The notes beneath the pieces were generated by a model that made no database searches, was not told where the DNA came from, and was given only the letters and a program-made list of their open reading frames with translations. Source: Dama dama (Eukaryota > Chordata > Mammalia > Artiodactyla > Cervidae). From it: a stretch of 64,000 nucleotides of DNA. A program made the position numbers and the translations under genes. Positions 48,246-61,328 of this stretch are shown in pieces. The stretch is taken from the NCBI RefSeq assembly GCF_033118175.1, contig NC_083711.1, forward strand, positions 41,550,001-41,614,000, read 5' to 3'. The first letter of the stretch is position 1, and each line of letters begins with the position of its first letter.

Positions 48246-48828
48246 TCACAATAGTGATCAGCCTTCCAAGAATTTTTTTGAGGATTAGCTGAGATAATTC
48301 ATGTATAGTGTTTAGCTTATATAACAGCATTGTTCAATATGTATTTTTATTATGTTTTGATTAAAACAGTGGAAGGAGAATGGGTTTTGAGGCAATGCAG
48401 AGGGTCATTCTACTTAAACAGAAGTGCATTTTTTCCTGTTTTAAATGAAATTAGTATAAGAAATTTTATGTTGAGCAACTGTGCATTGTGCACCTTAAAT
48501 CAAAATATGATCTGCCCATTCTATTAAAACATATTTTATTTTAAAGAGCAAATACACAGTGATGCACTTAATTGATATTTAAAAAAATCAAGAGTATCTT
48601 CTCAAATAATCTTCTTGTAGCTGTATTTTTATTTAGAAATGACATGATCTAATTTTGTTTTTTCCTTATGGGTGCAAATCTAATTGAATAAGATCATGTA
48701 AATCTTGATTAGATGGAAAAATCAGGCATTCCATTTGCCCAGTCTTTGTTGGTTTTTCCAACACTGTTCTTTTAAGAACAGTTCTTATAAAGAGAATTGA
48801 ATTAAAATTTAACATTTCTATGTCTAGT

Positions 48829-49055
48829 GTGGGCTTTCCTGGTGGCTCAAAAGGTAAAGAATCTGCCTGCAATGCAGGAGACCTGGGTTCAATCCCTGGG
48901 TTGGGAAGATCCCCTGGAGAAGGAAATGGCAACCCAACCCACTCCAGTATTCTTGCCTGGAGAATTCCATGGACAGAAGAGCCTGGTGAGCTACAGTCCA
49001 TAGGGTTGCAAAGGGTCGGACACAACTGAGAGACTAACACACACACATGTGTATA
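48829..49055 (+). mobile_element. Bov-tA SINE
   Basis: A well-preserved copy: head GTGGCTCAAAAGGTAAAGAA and GGGTTCAATCCC, tail through GGACACAACTGAGAGACTAA, ending in an ACACACACATG run. It is close to the family consensus and so probably young. A short CAACC duplication occurs near 48931-48940. Confidence 0.93.
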
Positions 49056-49151
49056 CTGTATTTGTCACAGTTTCTAGTATTTTTCAGGTGAAATAAGCAC
49101 ATTTCTTAAATTTTATGATTTAAAAAAAAAATACTAGCATTACTGAAACAC

Positions 49152-49181
49152 CACTTTCTGGATTTCAAAATCCAGAAAGTG
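49152..49181. repeat. Perfect 14-base inverted repeat
   Basis: The arms CACTTTCTGGATTT (49152-49165) and AAATCCAGAAAGTG (49168-49181) are exact reverse complements with a two-base spacer. Confidence 0.95.
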
Positions 49182-49486
49182 TCCATGTGTCCAGCTCTCC
49201 CATTGAGAACAAAGGAAAAAACACTAATTGGGCCACTTGAAATTCAAAGTCTTCCCCTCTGACTTCCCTAGTGAAGTACTTTCAGAATATACTTTTCTTT
49301 ACAAACACTTGTCCAACAGGACATTAAACGTGTTATCACCATCATCATCACAACCATCTCTTCTTACATTAACAGAATTTGACATTTTAAAAAGAACTTT
49401 TATACTTATTCTTCACTTTGAGCTAACTTTTAAGAGGTAGATAATTCATCTTTCTTATACTATGTTTGGACTCAAAGAAGAAATAG

Positions 49487-49745
49487 TAAACATCACTTAA
49501 ATGGCACTTATTATGTTTCTGTCTCTCTTCTAAGTGCTTTACATATTTTAATTCCTCTAACTGTACCAAAATTTTATCAAGTAGAAAATAATTGGTGTCC
49601 CTCTGTTACAGATAAAGAGACAAAGGCATCAAATCATAGTCACTCAAAATCACACAGATATTAAGTGACAGATGCAAAATTAGACCCTAGACAATCTGGC
49701 TTCAGAATGCATGGTCTGTACTACAGTTCTGTGCGATCTGTCCTA
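49487..49745 (-). mobile_element. MIR SINE, antisense
   Basis: CTTCTAAGTGCTTTACATAT, GATAAAGAGACAAAGGCATC, AAAATCACACAGATATTAAG and AATCTGGCTTCAGAATGC follow the complement of MIR nearly end to end. Confidence 0.82.
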
Positions 49746-50707
49746 TCAACTAAGTGCCTTGTCATTTAGAATAAATAGTCATGATATCCAAATTTAAAAC
49801 ACGATCCATGACACCATATTGTTACATGATAATAGCAGAACTTTATTTAGAATGTGAAAATTCATTATGAGTGCCTCCTTATGGTTTATCCAAAATTGAT
49901 GTGTACAAAGAGGGCATGGGAGTTAGGCAATGTTCTGATAACCCTGCATAAAGAAACTCTTAGTCTTGCTTACAAATTTTAGTGAAGTACTTTGCATCCT
50001 GACTTCTCCTAATGTTCATGCATCTATAACAGCATATTCTTCCTTTGATTTAAAAATGATTGTTGAATGTTCTCAAGTTCTGCCCCTAATTCTCTCTATA
50101 ATCCTAAAAGCACCCTAGCTGCAGATATTGCTATCTTCTCTATGCTTTCTTGAGGGAAAGAAATTAGATCTGCCTTTATTAGATTATATCTATGTGTTTT
50201 TCATAGTTTCTGTCACACTGTTGCCAATTGATGAGTATTTATTAAATAAATGTATGAATAACTGCTTTTGGACGTTAACCGACTTCAACAAGTTACAGCC
50301 TAAGTCATTGTTTTGAAAACAGTTGGCAAGACTGGATTCCTGAGCAAGATTCAAATCTGGGGAAGTCATTTATAGGGATGTGGTTGGTAAATCAATAGGG
50401 CAACCTACTGCTTTGTAGAGAGAAGGATTTACTTGGATGAAAAATAGAGAAGAAGCATCTCACTTCTTGACACCTTGGGCTTGTGTAAAAACTCACAGCA
50501 AGAGGATTGGACCAAAAATACTTTTCCATTCTGCAGAAGGCCTAAAAATTGATCATATAATTTTCCTTTTCAGAAAAATATCTCATTTGCTATTAAAAAT
50601 CACTTTTAATGTTGTACAAAACCCACCTAGTTGCACAACATCAAGATTTCTTTTATGAACCAGGTACATTCTATATCTGACACTAGTGGCCATCACTGTG
50701 GCAGCCT

Positions 50708-50872
50708 TGTTGATGTTCAGTCGCTAACACATGTCTGAATCTTTGCAACACCACGGAATGCAGCATGCCAGCTTCCCTGTCCTTCACCACCTCCCAGAGT
50801 TTTCTCAAACTCATGTCTGTAGATTTGGTGATGCCATCCAACCATATCATCCTCTGTTGCTCCTGCTTTCAG
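50708..50872 (-). mobile_element. BovB 3' end fragment, antisense
   Basis: The complement of the BovB 3' terminus (GATGTTCAGTCGCTAACACA to CCATCCAACCATATCATCCT). About 165 bases remain, cut off near the conserved TCTGTTGCTCCTG stretch. No duplication was confirmed. Confidence 0.85.
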
Positions 50873-51328
50873 AAATCAGAAATATGTAGTTTAATTGGTC
50901 CTCTTGGTGAAAACAAATTGGTGAGACATATCTCAAATTTAATCAAGTGCTTAACTCATTATATTGGTGCTGCTCTGATGGTTATTTTGAGGCTATGAGA
51001 ATAGGGAGTGAGAAGTCTAATAGACACAGCTTTCAACTTCCTTCTTGACCTTTCATATTTCATTGTTTACAACGTAGTACTTCAGAAGACACCAAGCTTA
51101 TCACAAGGTCCATTTTCCACCAGGGTGTGGATGGCTTAGGGTTTTTAGGGAGTCTCAGATTACCATCTTCCAAAATAATTTGGAGGTCTATGAGTGTACA
51201 TCTTGCAAGTCAAGGGAGTAAATATTTTGAATTGAATTGTTGAGAGAAAACAGTTGCTCTCTACTAATGATTTTTGTAATATCATTCCTTGCCTTTTCTT
51301 GTTGTTTTCTTCTTCTGCATTCTAACAG

Positions 51329-51514
51329 GTGAATTTGGAGAGGTGTGCAGTGGCCGTTTAAAACTTCCTTCAAAAAAAGAGATTTCAGTGGCCATCAAGA
51401 CCCTAAAAGTGGGCTACACAGAAAAGCAGAGGAGAGACTTCTTAGGCGAAGCAAGCATTATGGGACAATTTGACCATCCCAATATCATTCGACTGGAGGG
51501 CGTTGTTACTAAAA
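51329..51514 (+). CDS. EPHA3: EPHA3 exon 11 (kinase N-lobe, ATP-binding lysine)
   Basis: This 186-base exon follows acceptor TTCTAACAG and ends at donor GTAAGT, both strong. It completes the glycine-rich loop (GEFGEVCSG), then encodes the VAIKTLKVG strand, whose lysine corresponds to the ATP-binding K653. Next comes helix C with the RRDFLGEASIMGQF motif, whose Glu pairs with that lysine, and then HPNIIRLEGVVTK. All residues needed for nucleotide binding are present, so the copy looks functional rather than a pseudogene. The size equals that of the matching exon in other Eph genes. Sequence and position fit EPHA3 better than EPHA4 or EPHA5, which differ in the KLPSKKEISVAIK stretch. Confidence 0.98.
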
Positions 51515-52851
51515 GTAAGTGAAGTCATAAAACTGATTATGTGTATGTTGAGCAGAGGTCATTTAAACCCAAAGTCAATAATTTAAGATTTGGGGTCTTA
51601 CCTTCATAAGTCTTTGTTAGTCTTGACAATAAAAACAAAACAGTTTAGGATTAACACAGATCTTTGACAAGAGATCAAATATATTTAACTAGTATTAAAT
51701 TGACAGTGCTATTCTAGAACTTAAAAAGCTTTAAAAAGTTTAGGAACTAAACCTTGGACTATGTTAAGACATGTGGGTTAAAAAAATAGTTAAGTGAATT
51801 GTGGGGAACTTTGTGTTATGTAGAGTATTAGGAAAAACTAATGACTCAGTTTTGACAGAAATTGCTGGGAACTCCCAGATAGCTGCCTTTTCTGTTATTG
51901 TTCACCAGTTTCATTTAAGCTTCTAAATCTTTACCCCCCTGGCTTTGGAAAAATTATGAGAGTTTGGGGAATGCTTCTGAGCTGTAAAGATTGGGATCAC
52001 ATTAGACCCAAGCCCTTTTCTCTGTTCTCTGTGGATTTCAAATAATTCTGATCTACAGTTCCAGATGGATTCTTCACTGCTCTGGCTCACAGCCTATGAT
52101 GGAGATCTGAACTTATTTCCATGATAGCTTCTCCAGCCAGGCTCAAAAGGGATCCCTTGAGGCAGATATGTGATTTTTGGCTCCAATCCCAATGAAAATC
52201 TCTTGAGAATGATCTGGAATTTACTTTTTTCTCAAGATTTTGGAGCACAAAATGAAGAATAAGCTAAATTGGCAACAAACTTCTTAAAGTGAAAGACAGC
52301 ATATGGCAGAGAATTTGGCATCCTTTAGGGGGTTATTCATTGGCACCATATTTACATATTCTATGGTTACCAACAGAGATTACAAATTATAATTATTATG
52401 ATGAATTTTTCTTTAACATTACATGGAGCACTTTTCAAATGGCACTAATACCTAGTCTCATTTTAGTGTGACTAAAAAGACAATTCCTTATTCACAAGAG
52501 CATGGTATAATTGAAATATATCTTAATTTGCTTTAGAGTTTTTTAATATAGTAAGCAGGGTTAAGAACTTAACAATGTATAACATAGTCATAAACTATAA
52601 TCCCATATTGTCTTGTTAGAAGCATATTTTTTTTTCCTGTACTCCTAAAAACAAGGCTACATTAGTTGTAACACTAAAACATTTTCTGATGAAAACATCT
52701 CTTTTAATTTTTAAAAATTAGTAATGAAAATACTGTTAGTAGTACTAAGGATTGGAAAACTATTAAGTATTCTTTTCTTCAAGGAAAGACCCTATCTATA
52801 GAATATCCTACTTAATATTAGAATTACATAATCATGTCTCACTGGGGTTTT

Positions 52852-53286
52852 CAGTTCAGTCATGTCTGACTCTTTGCGACCCCATGAATCGCAGCACGCC
52901 AGGCCTCCCTGTCCATCACCATTGAGTCGGTGATGCCATCCAGCCATCTCATCCTCTGTCGTCCCCTTCTCCTCCTGCCCCCAGTCCCTCCCAGCATCAG
53001 GGAGGGTCTTTTCCAATGAGTCAACTCTTTGCATGAGGTGGCCAAAGTACTGGAGTTTCAGCTTCAGTATCAGTCCTTCCAATCAACACCCAGGACTGAT
53101 CTCCTTTAGTCCAACACCATAGTTCAAAAGCATCAATTTTTCGGCGCTCAGCTTTCTTCAGAGTCCAACTCTCACATCCATACATGACCACTGGAAAAAC
53201 CACAGCCTTGACCAGACGGACCTTTTTGGCAAAGTAATGTCTCTGCCATTTAATATGCTATCTAGGTTGGTCATAACTTTCCTGAA
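52852..53286 (-). mobile_element. BovB LINE 3' end, antisense
   Basis: This 435-base 5'-truncated copy is flanked by the exact 11-base duplication ACTGGGGTTTT at 52841-52851 and 53287-53297. Compared with other copies here it lacks about 50 bases near 53110, around the RVPWTARRSNQSI segment. It is non-coding. Confidence 0.94.
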
Positions 53287-54149
53287 ACTGGGGTTTTAAT
53301 AGTTGATTAACCTTTTAAATCCCCTGTATCATTCTCACAAAGTGGTTGTCCTTCAGACTTTGAGACCATTGTGAGAAGAAACTCACTGATATTAAACTAC
53401 ATACTTATACAGACATTTTTCTTTTCATTCTCACTTTGCAAAATTCTCAATTTTTTTGTTTCCAGTGTAAGGAGTTATTATTACACTGTTTTGTTTTGCT
53501 AGCTGTTTTCTACAAGTTCATTTACTGATGATAAACAAAATTAAAGCATAATTATTGTGGAAGATTTTCTTATATAAAAAATGGAATAGTCAAATATGAA
53601 TTATAGTCATCTGGCAAAGAAACTCATAAAAAAACCCAAGATTGAAATGCAAGAAAAAATGCATTTAAAAATTGACCTTAAAAAAATTGCAGGTATTTTA
53701 CATTAAACATTTTATTCAAGTAGGAGTCTGTAATATTCTAACATGAATTACAACTGACTTATTCTTAGAGTGAAAGTTCTAAATTTGGTATACCTCCTTG
53801 GTCAAATATGCATGCAAGAGACTGCCAAATTTAACTATATAAATCCCAATCATCTCATATAGCACAAACATAATAGAGTGGCAAACCTAGAATTAGATTT
53901 CGAACTCCTTTAGTGGCATATTTAAAATCTCTAAGTCTGGTGCCCTATTACAACTGAGGGGAAATAGAAATAACAAGGTAGTTACGTCACCAAAAGAAAT
54001 TATTTAATCCACTCCTATCATTTTCTTTGTTTCCCAAGAATATAAAATTGCTAAAACAACCTACTTGCAAAGCTCAGAAACACATGTACAACTAGAAACA
54101 CAAGAGTTTATAATTTAGTGAACAAATTGTATTTCAAGAAAAAAAGAAA

Positions 54150-54345
54150 GCCTATTGGTATCTGGATTAAGAACCAGGGAGTCAGAGATCAAGCTCTGAT
54201 TCAGCTCTCCTGGTCTGTGAGACATCTGACAAATCAAACCACTCCAACAGACTCCCTCTGTTCACTTGTAACACAGAATTAGCAGTCCTGCTTTACTATT
54301 TCCAGGTCTTTTTTAAGATCAAATAAGATTCCATAGGAATATATT
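54150..54345 (+). mobile_element. MIR SINE, sense, diverged
   Basis: TAAGAACCAGGGAGTCAGAG and CTCTGATTCAGCTCTCC followed by TTCACTTGTAACACAGAATT weakly follow MIR. The identification is tentative. Confidence 0.45.
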
Positions 54346-54885
54346 GTTAAGCAGAATACAACTATGCAAATCTAAATGATCACTTCTGGTTGAGTTTGAA
54401 AAGATTTTACTAGTTCCTCTGGGAATGTAGAAGAAAATCATTGAGAGCAATTCCGTTCTTTGCTCAAAGATAATTTTTATTATGACTGTTAGTTATGTGC
54501 TTTGAAACACTGAATCTATTCTAATGTATCATTTTCAAGTTAGAGAAAGCCCTTTATTCAATCATTTTATTTTCCTTTATTTGAATTGAGCCATAAACAA
54601 TTTTAATGGTGTGGTTTTGAGCCTGATGATCTTAAACAAGAGAAGGTGAGAGAGTCTCTGATCTTTAAAGTAGCAGAAAGCTGGGGGCACAGTCCTGCTC
54701 AGAACTTCGTACTAACATGTGTTATCAATTTCAGTCGACATTCAAAAAGATGGAACTTGTTTTTAGCAAATGTTTGATATTTCTGCCATCACACCATTAT
54801 TCAAAAGATGTTCAGACTGCATCCAAGAAGACTTTCCATTGGTCCACTTTTCACATAGTGAAATAGAAGGAATTATGTTGGATGA

Positions 54886-55020
54886 ATTGGAGAAGGAAAT
54901 GCCAGCCCACTCCAGTGTTCTTGCCTGGAGAATCCCAGGGACGGGGGAGCCTGGTGGGCTGCCGTCTATGGGGTCGCACAGAGTCAGACACGACTGAAGT
55001 GACTTAGCAGCAGCAGCAAC
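54886..55020 (+). mobile_element. 5'-truncated Bov-tA SINE
   Basis: Only the BovB-derived tail is present (AATGCCAGCCCACTCCAGTG through GGGGTCGCACAGAGTCAGAC), ending in an AGC repeat at about 55005-55018. The exact 11-base duplication ATGTTGGATGA at 54875-54885 and 55021-55031 shows that it inserted in truncated form. Confidence 0.94.
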
Positions 55021-58000
55021 ATGTTGGATGAGATGTATTTTATGTTGATATTTGGGGATGGACTATTTTCTAAAATTTAAAAGGTAATAATGCAACTTAG
55101 CTGTAACCTTATACTATTGAGGAAAGTCATGGGCAGAAGATTAAGAGGATTTCTCATATTGAAAAGACTTCTATATTGGTGTGGGTGTCCACTGGACACC
55201 AAAAGCTCAATCATTTGCTTGCATTTTCTGTACATATGTTAATAAAATATTACTGGATTAGTTGTCATTCTTTAGTGACTATGCCATATTACCTCCATTT
55301 CTTGTTTGTCTCTCTCTAAAACAGTGCTGGGACTTGTCTCAAGGACACTGCTCTTCATGTCATAGTTTTAATAGACTATGTATATTTTATATATATTTTA
55401 CTAACAATTTGTAAAAGCAATTTGTTACAATAAATTTTAGAAACTGATGAAGCAAGTTATGCATTTGTGACTATAATTGATATATGAGTTGAAAACATCT
55501 CTAAGTGGCCATATCAACCAAGCTAGAAAATCTCTAATCAATATATTAGAAGAAAAATAAGTAACACAGAGAATCTCATTTTTACATGTTTAAAAATTTT
55601 CCTTATTTCCTCAACATTATCCACTCATGTCTCTCTGTTGAATTGACCACAATTATAAAATAATATGTTGCTGTGTGTTTCCCCCAATCATTTAGGTAGG
55701 ATAGGCTTTGATGTTTTTGAAAGATTATATTTAGTTTACAAAATTTGTTAGAGCATGAGTTGAATGTGCTCATATTGCCTCTTACAGAGTTCTAGTTTAA
55801 ATCTGCAATATCTCTCCTAAGGAAGAAGAAATATAACTGTACATTTGTTTCACAACTAAGTAATTCTAGTCTTACACAAATTCTTGCAGAAAGGGAAAAA
55901 AAAACCCGCACATAAAGCTAGTGATATCTTGATATCAAACCATATAGGAATATTATCAGTAAAGAAAATAAGAGATTAGTGTAACACATGAACAAAACTT
56001 CAATAACACTGGGATAATTATGAAACCATAACTAGCAATGTATTAAATAAAGATACCTTATCATGCTCAAGGTTAATTTATTTCAAGAATGCAACATTAA
56101 TAGAAAAAGCCAGTCTCAATAGATGCAAAAATAAACATTTTAATTAAAAATTTTTTCTTAACATATTATGCATAGAAATACTCTTGCCTGATAAATGTAT
56201 ATAAACCCCTCCAAAACAAAAGAAAACAAGCCTACAAACTCCATAAAACTATGAAAGCATTCCTTTCAAAGCAGAAACAAGTCTGCTATCACCATTTCAG
56301 TTTATCATTAGACCTAATGTCTTAATCTCAATTTTTGAAATTAGACAAGAAAATAAGTAAAACGTAGAAAGTTTGAAAAGGGGAAAAAAAACTAAGTTGT
56401 ACTTATAAAATCTAACTGAGAATATTCCAATTATTATTTTCATTAATCATTATTCCACTTATACGAATCAGCTCTGAATGGAATAAGGGCGAGTAGAAAT
56501 GTTGGTCCTGTTCTTAAAAGTATTAAATTTCACTTCAAATTTAGCATACATACATTAAAAATTTTAATCAGCTGAATGTAAAGTTTTTGATGTGCGAAGA
56601 GTAGAACTGGTTAAGGAAGAGTTGGAGAAAGTACTTTTTAGCCTGATTTTGAAGAGAGAGACTATCCTTAGCTGAAATAATAGATCTGATATGATCAGTT
56701 CTAACTGGAACTCTTATTTAGGACTATGGATAAAATAGAGTTGGTCCCTGCAATGGTTAACTCATAGACCATTGGATGTAATAGGGATCATTCTTAACAT
56801 AAATAATATCTTGATTAAATGGAATTTGGAAAAGATTGTCATGTGTGTTTATATGACTTAATGGTAAACCTGTAGAAAAATATTCCAGTTCAGTTCATTA
56901 CAATATTTCTATCAGTTGGTTAGTCATAGTATATGGAAATCTATAACCAAAACATTTTCTTTCTAATCAAAGGTGGTTCAAATCATCCTTTTCAAGAATG
57001 CTGAGGCATATTTTGTCAATTTTCTTCAATTTTCTTTCTCCTGTTTATACTCTTTTTCTTCCACTCTGATTCTGATTATGTGAATACTGAATGCTGACTG
57101 CTAAGGTCACAGACTTTGATTTTGTAAATCACATGTATATGTTGGAGAGTGTATAAGTCTTGAAAGCAAGACAGAGTGTGTAAGACACAATTACTGTTAA
57201 TAGCAATTAATTGCATTTCCTATTAAATGAATTAAATTTCAATAATTTGTAATATGTAAATCATTTATACATGCTTTTCATTTCTGATTGAAACTATTTT
57301 AGTCTAAAACCACATTTATTTGATAATTATAATAAAAAGTCTATGTCTGGCTATATATTTATAATATTATCCTGCTTCCTTTTTGTAGAATATTTGATTA
57401 AGAAGGTGGTGAAATAGATAGTGCTGAACTTGAAATTCTTAGACATTTTGAATTACATTTCTTTTGTCAGCAAACAAAATGATTAGTAATATCTCTGAGC
57501 CACTGGGGAAATGAACTCATTGTAAGCGACTGATGTGCTTCCCTTAACCCTTTAATTATGAAAGATCATGATTTTATCTATACTCATGTCAACTGAAGAA
57601 CAAAAGCAAAATTCCACTGCGTTTCATTTTGCTGATTCTTGATGGAGTTTCATTTCAGCCAAACAACAATAATTTCATTGATTTTTTAATGTATATTCAG
57701 ATGTTATTAAGGATCTCTGAGGAAGTTAATGACAGCAGCTTTTGAAGAAACTGGTAATGTCATTTCTAAATCAAAATACACACGAAAAAATGTGCAAACT
57801 TTGATAGAAATACATTAAATAAAGTGCAGATGAGCTGGTATTTTATAAATAACTTCCAGCTACGTTTAACACATGTTAGAACTAGTTCTTACCACTACTG
57901 CAATTTCTTTTCCTTTTACTGTTTATCATAATCAAAATCACAAGAAAAGTAAGTGAAGATATTGCTTTCCAAAGTAGAATATTTGTGATTCTGCTTACTT

Positions 58001-58810
58001 TTTGTCGTACATTTGTGTTTGCTGAATCTTTGAACTTAATGCAAAGCACATTTTCAGACTTACTCAACTTAACTGATGTGTTTACAAATACCTAAATTAC
58101 AGAGCTAAATGCAGCCTGATCTGATTTCTGAATGGTCATGGGGCTTTGGCTTAATTGACTGGTTTGATTTTTGAGCTACTTTTATTTCCCTTGCCAAACA
58201 TTTTACCAGGCATGCTAACAAGAAATGAAATGGTCATAGGGCTGGGAGCCAGAAGGAAAAGAGTGATAAGCAAAGGTCTGGAGAATATACAAATATAGTA
58301 ACTGGCCACTGTAATTGAGAGTTTACTGTAAGAAGCAGTGACCATGTTCAAGAGCTGCATTGAGTTTCATGAGCATGCTATTCTTCTAAGAATTTGTTAA
58401 GGAAGAAACATAGAAACTTACCATGAAGTAGGGAAAACGTGCATGTGCAGGGTTTCATTCATTTATTTGATTGTTCATTTATTTCACTTCAGGTTATTTC
58501 TCTGCAATCAGTCCTTAGATATTTGATTTACCAGTTCAGAAGAGAGAGAAGTTTCCAAGAAAATGTTGAATTTTCTGTTTCTTCCTGAATATTGTTAAAT
58601 CAAAGTTTAGTTAAAATTTTGAAGAAGCAAGACTGGAGGCTCACGATTTTGACTAAAATAACTTTTCAGGCATTATCAAGTTGTTTCTTGTTTTTGAAAG
58701 TTTGGAAAATTTTATTAATATTTAGCTTAAAAAACTTCACATCAGTGGTACACCAAGAGATGTATAATGTGTCTGATATGTTACCCAAAATATATGACTA
58801 AATCAGCCTT

Positions 58811-59594
58811 CAGTTCAGTTCAGTTCAGTCGCTCAGTCATGTCCAACTCTTTGCGACCCCATGAATCACAGCACGCCAGGCCTCCCTGTCCATCACCAGC
58901 TCCCAAAGTTTACTCAAACTCATGTCCATCGAGTTGGTGATGCCATCCAGCCATCTCATCCTCTGTCATCCCTTTCTCCTCCTGCCCCCAATCCCTCCCA
59001 GCATCAGGATCTTTTCCAATGAGTCATCTCTTCACATGAGGTGGCCGAAGTACTGGAGTTTCAGCTTCAGCATCAGTCCTTCCAGTGAACACCCAGGACT
59101 GATCTCCTTTAGGATGGACTGGTTGGATCTCCTTTCAGTCCAAGGGACTCTCAAGAGTCTTCTCCAATACCACAGTTCAAAAGCATCAATTCTTCGGCGC
59201 TCAACTCTCTTTATAGTCCAACTCTCACATCCATACCTGACCAGTGGAAAAACCATAGCCTTGACCAGACGGACATTTGTGGGCAAAGTAATGTCTCTGC
59301 TTTTTAATATGCTATCTAGGTTGGTCATAACTTTCATTCCAAGGAGTAAGCGTATTTTAATTTCATGGCTGCAGTCACCATCTGCAGTGATTTTGGAGCC
59401 CAAAAAAATGAAGTCTGACACTGTTTCCACTGTCTCCCCATCTATTTCCCATGAGGTGATGGGACCAGATGCCATCATCTTAGTTTTCTGAATGATGAGC
59501 TTTAAGTCAACTTTTTCACTCTCCTCTTTCACTTTCATCAAGAGGCTTTTTAGTTCCTCTTCACTCTCTGCCATAAGGGTGGTGTCATCTGCAT
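58811..59594 (-). mobile_element. BovB LINE 3' end, antisense, well preserved
   Basis: A 784-base copy with the CAGTT repeat tail at the left. The minus-strand frame at 59032-59574 stays open for 180 codons, from MAESEEELKSLL to YFGHLM, where a TGA replaces the usual arginine codon. A 9-base duplication, ATCAGCCTT, lies at 58802-58810 and 59595-59603. It is one of the least decayed BovB pieces here. Confidence 0.94.
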
Positions 59595-60357
59595 ATCAGC
59601 CTTAATTGACAATAAATCACTGTGTCAGTTGATTTGTACATATGTGAAAATCTAACAAATTTTACAGAATTTAAATAATTCCTCACCTCTAAATAAATAA
59701 GATATATAGCTTGGGATATATTTACATACTAAATATAGTAAGTATAATCTTCCTGGTACTAAGCCATACTTCACAACCAGTATGAATTAAGAGTTTCACT
59801 AATGAAAGGAAAAACAAGGAAAGACAGCTATTTTCTGGCATCAATATGGCAAACAAACAATGATGTAGAAGAAACACAGGAAAAAAATTATGCATGCCCT
59901 ACAATTATGTGTACATGAATGTTAAAAACCTATTATGTGCTCAAGGTCTCTCATGCTTAGTCAAAACTTAACTCGGGTCTTCTGGACTTGGAAAATAAGT
60001 GAGTTTTTTTTCATTTCATAACATAACAGATTTATATTTAAAGCAGTATATAAAGAAAGCAAAGATAAACAAAGTGAATTATGCTGTGGTAATATGGGTA
60101 GGCTTTGAAACTGGAGTTACATTTTACTGTAATAAGTTTTTTTAAGTGCTATAGTCTTCAGTTATTCTTTCAATTCGGAATGTTCCGTAAAACTGACACC
60201 CAACAACTGCCTCAATTATTACCTATAGTTGAAGATTTATTCTATTTGCAGATCTAAGTATCAGCATACTTAGCACTTCTGTGCATTTGTCTAGTGATTT
60301 TTCATATATTAAATTTTTCCCTCAGTGTACATTTCCAACAGTAACAGCATAACATAT

Positions 60358-60515
60358 TCAAGTTGCAACTTCTGGCTTTATAACTTATTATCTATGAGAC
60401 ATTAAATTAATTACCTTCTGTATATTTCAGGTTTTTTTCATGTAAAAAGTGAGAATGGCGATAATTAGTGTTAGTACATATAAAATAGTTAAACTAGCAC
60501 TTTATACAAATGAAG
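60358..60515 (+). mobile_element. MIR SINE, sense, diverged
   Basis: TTATCTATGAGACATTAAAT, CATGTAAAAAGTGAGAATGG and CGATAATTAGTGTTAGTAC follow the MIR consensus with heavy divergence. Confidence 0.55.
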
Positions 60516-61207
60516 TAGGTATAATGATATTTAAATGTTTGTTAAAATGTTCAATGATGTTTAAGACCCATATTTCTCAAATGGTTATAATAAGGTACTA
60601 CCAACAGCAATTTTAATTTTATTTTTCTTTTAAAGGTAGTATGGATTTTATAACTTTTAATGTGTTAAATGAATATGAATTAAAATGGTTATAATTATTA
60701 GTCTTAAATGTTTTGCCAGTTTACATGTAGGATCCATGAATGTAGGGACTTTGATTTAGTTGCTTCTGAATAATCAGCCCAAGAGCAAACACCTAGTATA
60801 TAGCTCTGTACATATCTGTGTAAAGTGTAAATGGTTGTGGAATTTTTGGCTCTAGTTGGCCTTAAAGACAGAAATACTTGATTTTGTATATCAGCTAAAA
60901 TAAAATGCAATTAGAATAAAGAAAGTGCATCATTTGATTTAGGGAAAACCATGTCAGATAAGCTAATTTACATATCATATAGGTTATAGGCCCTTTTTCT
61001 GAAAACAAATCTTTCTTCATTTTTTTGCTTCATTTTCTACTGAAAACTAGTTTTCTTTTTAAGTGCAACTTTGCAAATTTTGGAGGACAGAGAAAAATTT
61101 ATGTATTTTAATTCATCAGGTATATCAAAATGTATTGTGTGTATTCGTTGCATGATATTTGTTGAACTCTACTGATGATTATGTATTTATTATTTATCTA
61201 AACCTAG

Positions 61208-61269
61208 GTAAACCTGTTATGATTGTCACAGAATACATGGAGAATGGTTCCTTGGACAGTTTCTTACGT
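61208..61269 (+). CDS. EPHA3: EPHA3 exon 12 (kinase hinge)
   Basis: This 62-base exon follows acceptor AAACCTAG and ends CGT before donor GTAAGT. It enters in phase 1 and leaves in phase 0. It encodes KPVMIVTEYMENGSLDSFLR, which is the strand, the gatekeeper threonine (T699) and hinge (EYMENG), and the start of helix D. The hinge tyrosine corresponds to Y701, a reported autophosphorylation site. The exon follows the longest complete intron in the window (9.7 kb) and is followed about 60 bases later by a TA-rich microsatellite. Confidence 0.97.
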
Positions 61270-61328
61270 GTAAGTAGATATTTTATGTACATATACATAT
61301 CTCCACCTTATCTTTATCTATCTACAAA

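Larger units (their letters stand above)
45046..51328 (+). other. EPHA3: EPHA3 intron 10
   Basis: This 6.3 kb intron contains three Bov-tA SINEs, MIR fragments and a BovB tail. The first 1.3 kb shows no element, and 46345-46570 is an unassigned GC-richer patch. Confidence 0.8.
51515..61207 (+). other. EPHA3: EPHA3 intron 11
   Basis: At 9.7 kb this is the longest complete intron in the window. It has two antisense BovB copies, a truncated SINE and MIR fragments. The stretches 51515-52840, 53300-54150, 55035-58800 and 59604-60350 show no recognised transposon; 57440-58370 is a candidate conserved block. Confidence 0.8.

Noticed and set aside
58922..59491. 189-codon plus-strand open frame, among the longest in the window
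   Set aside because: It is the antisense shadow of a BovB reverse-transcriptase segment, with related frames in other BovB copies. It has no independent support as a gene.
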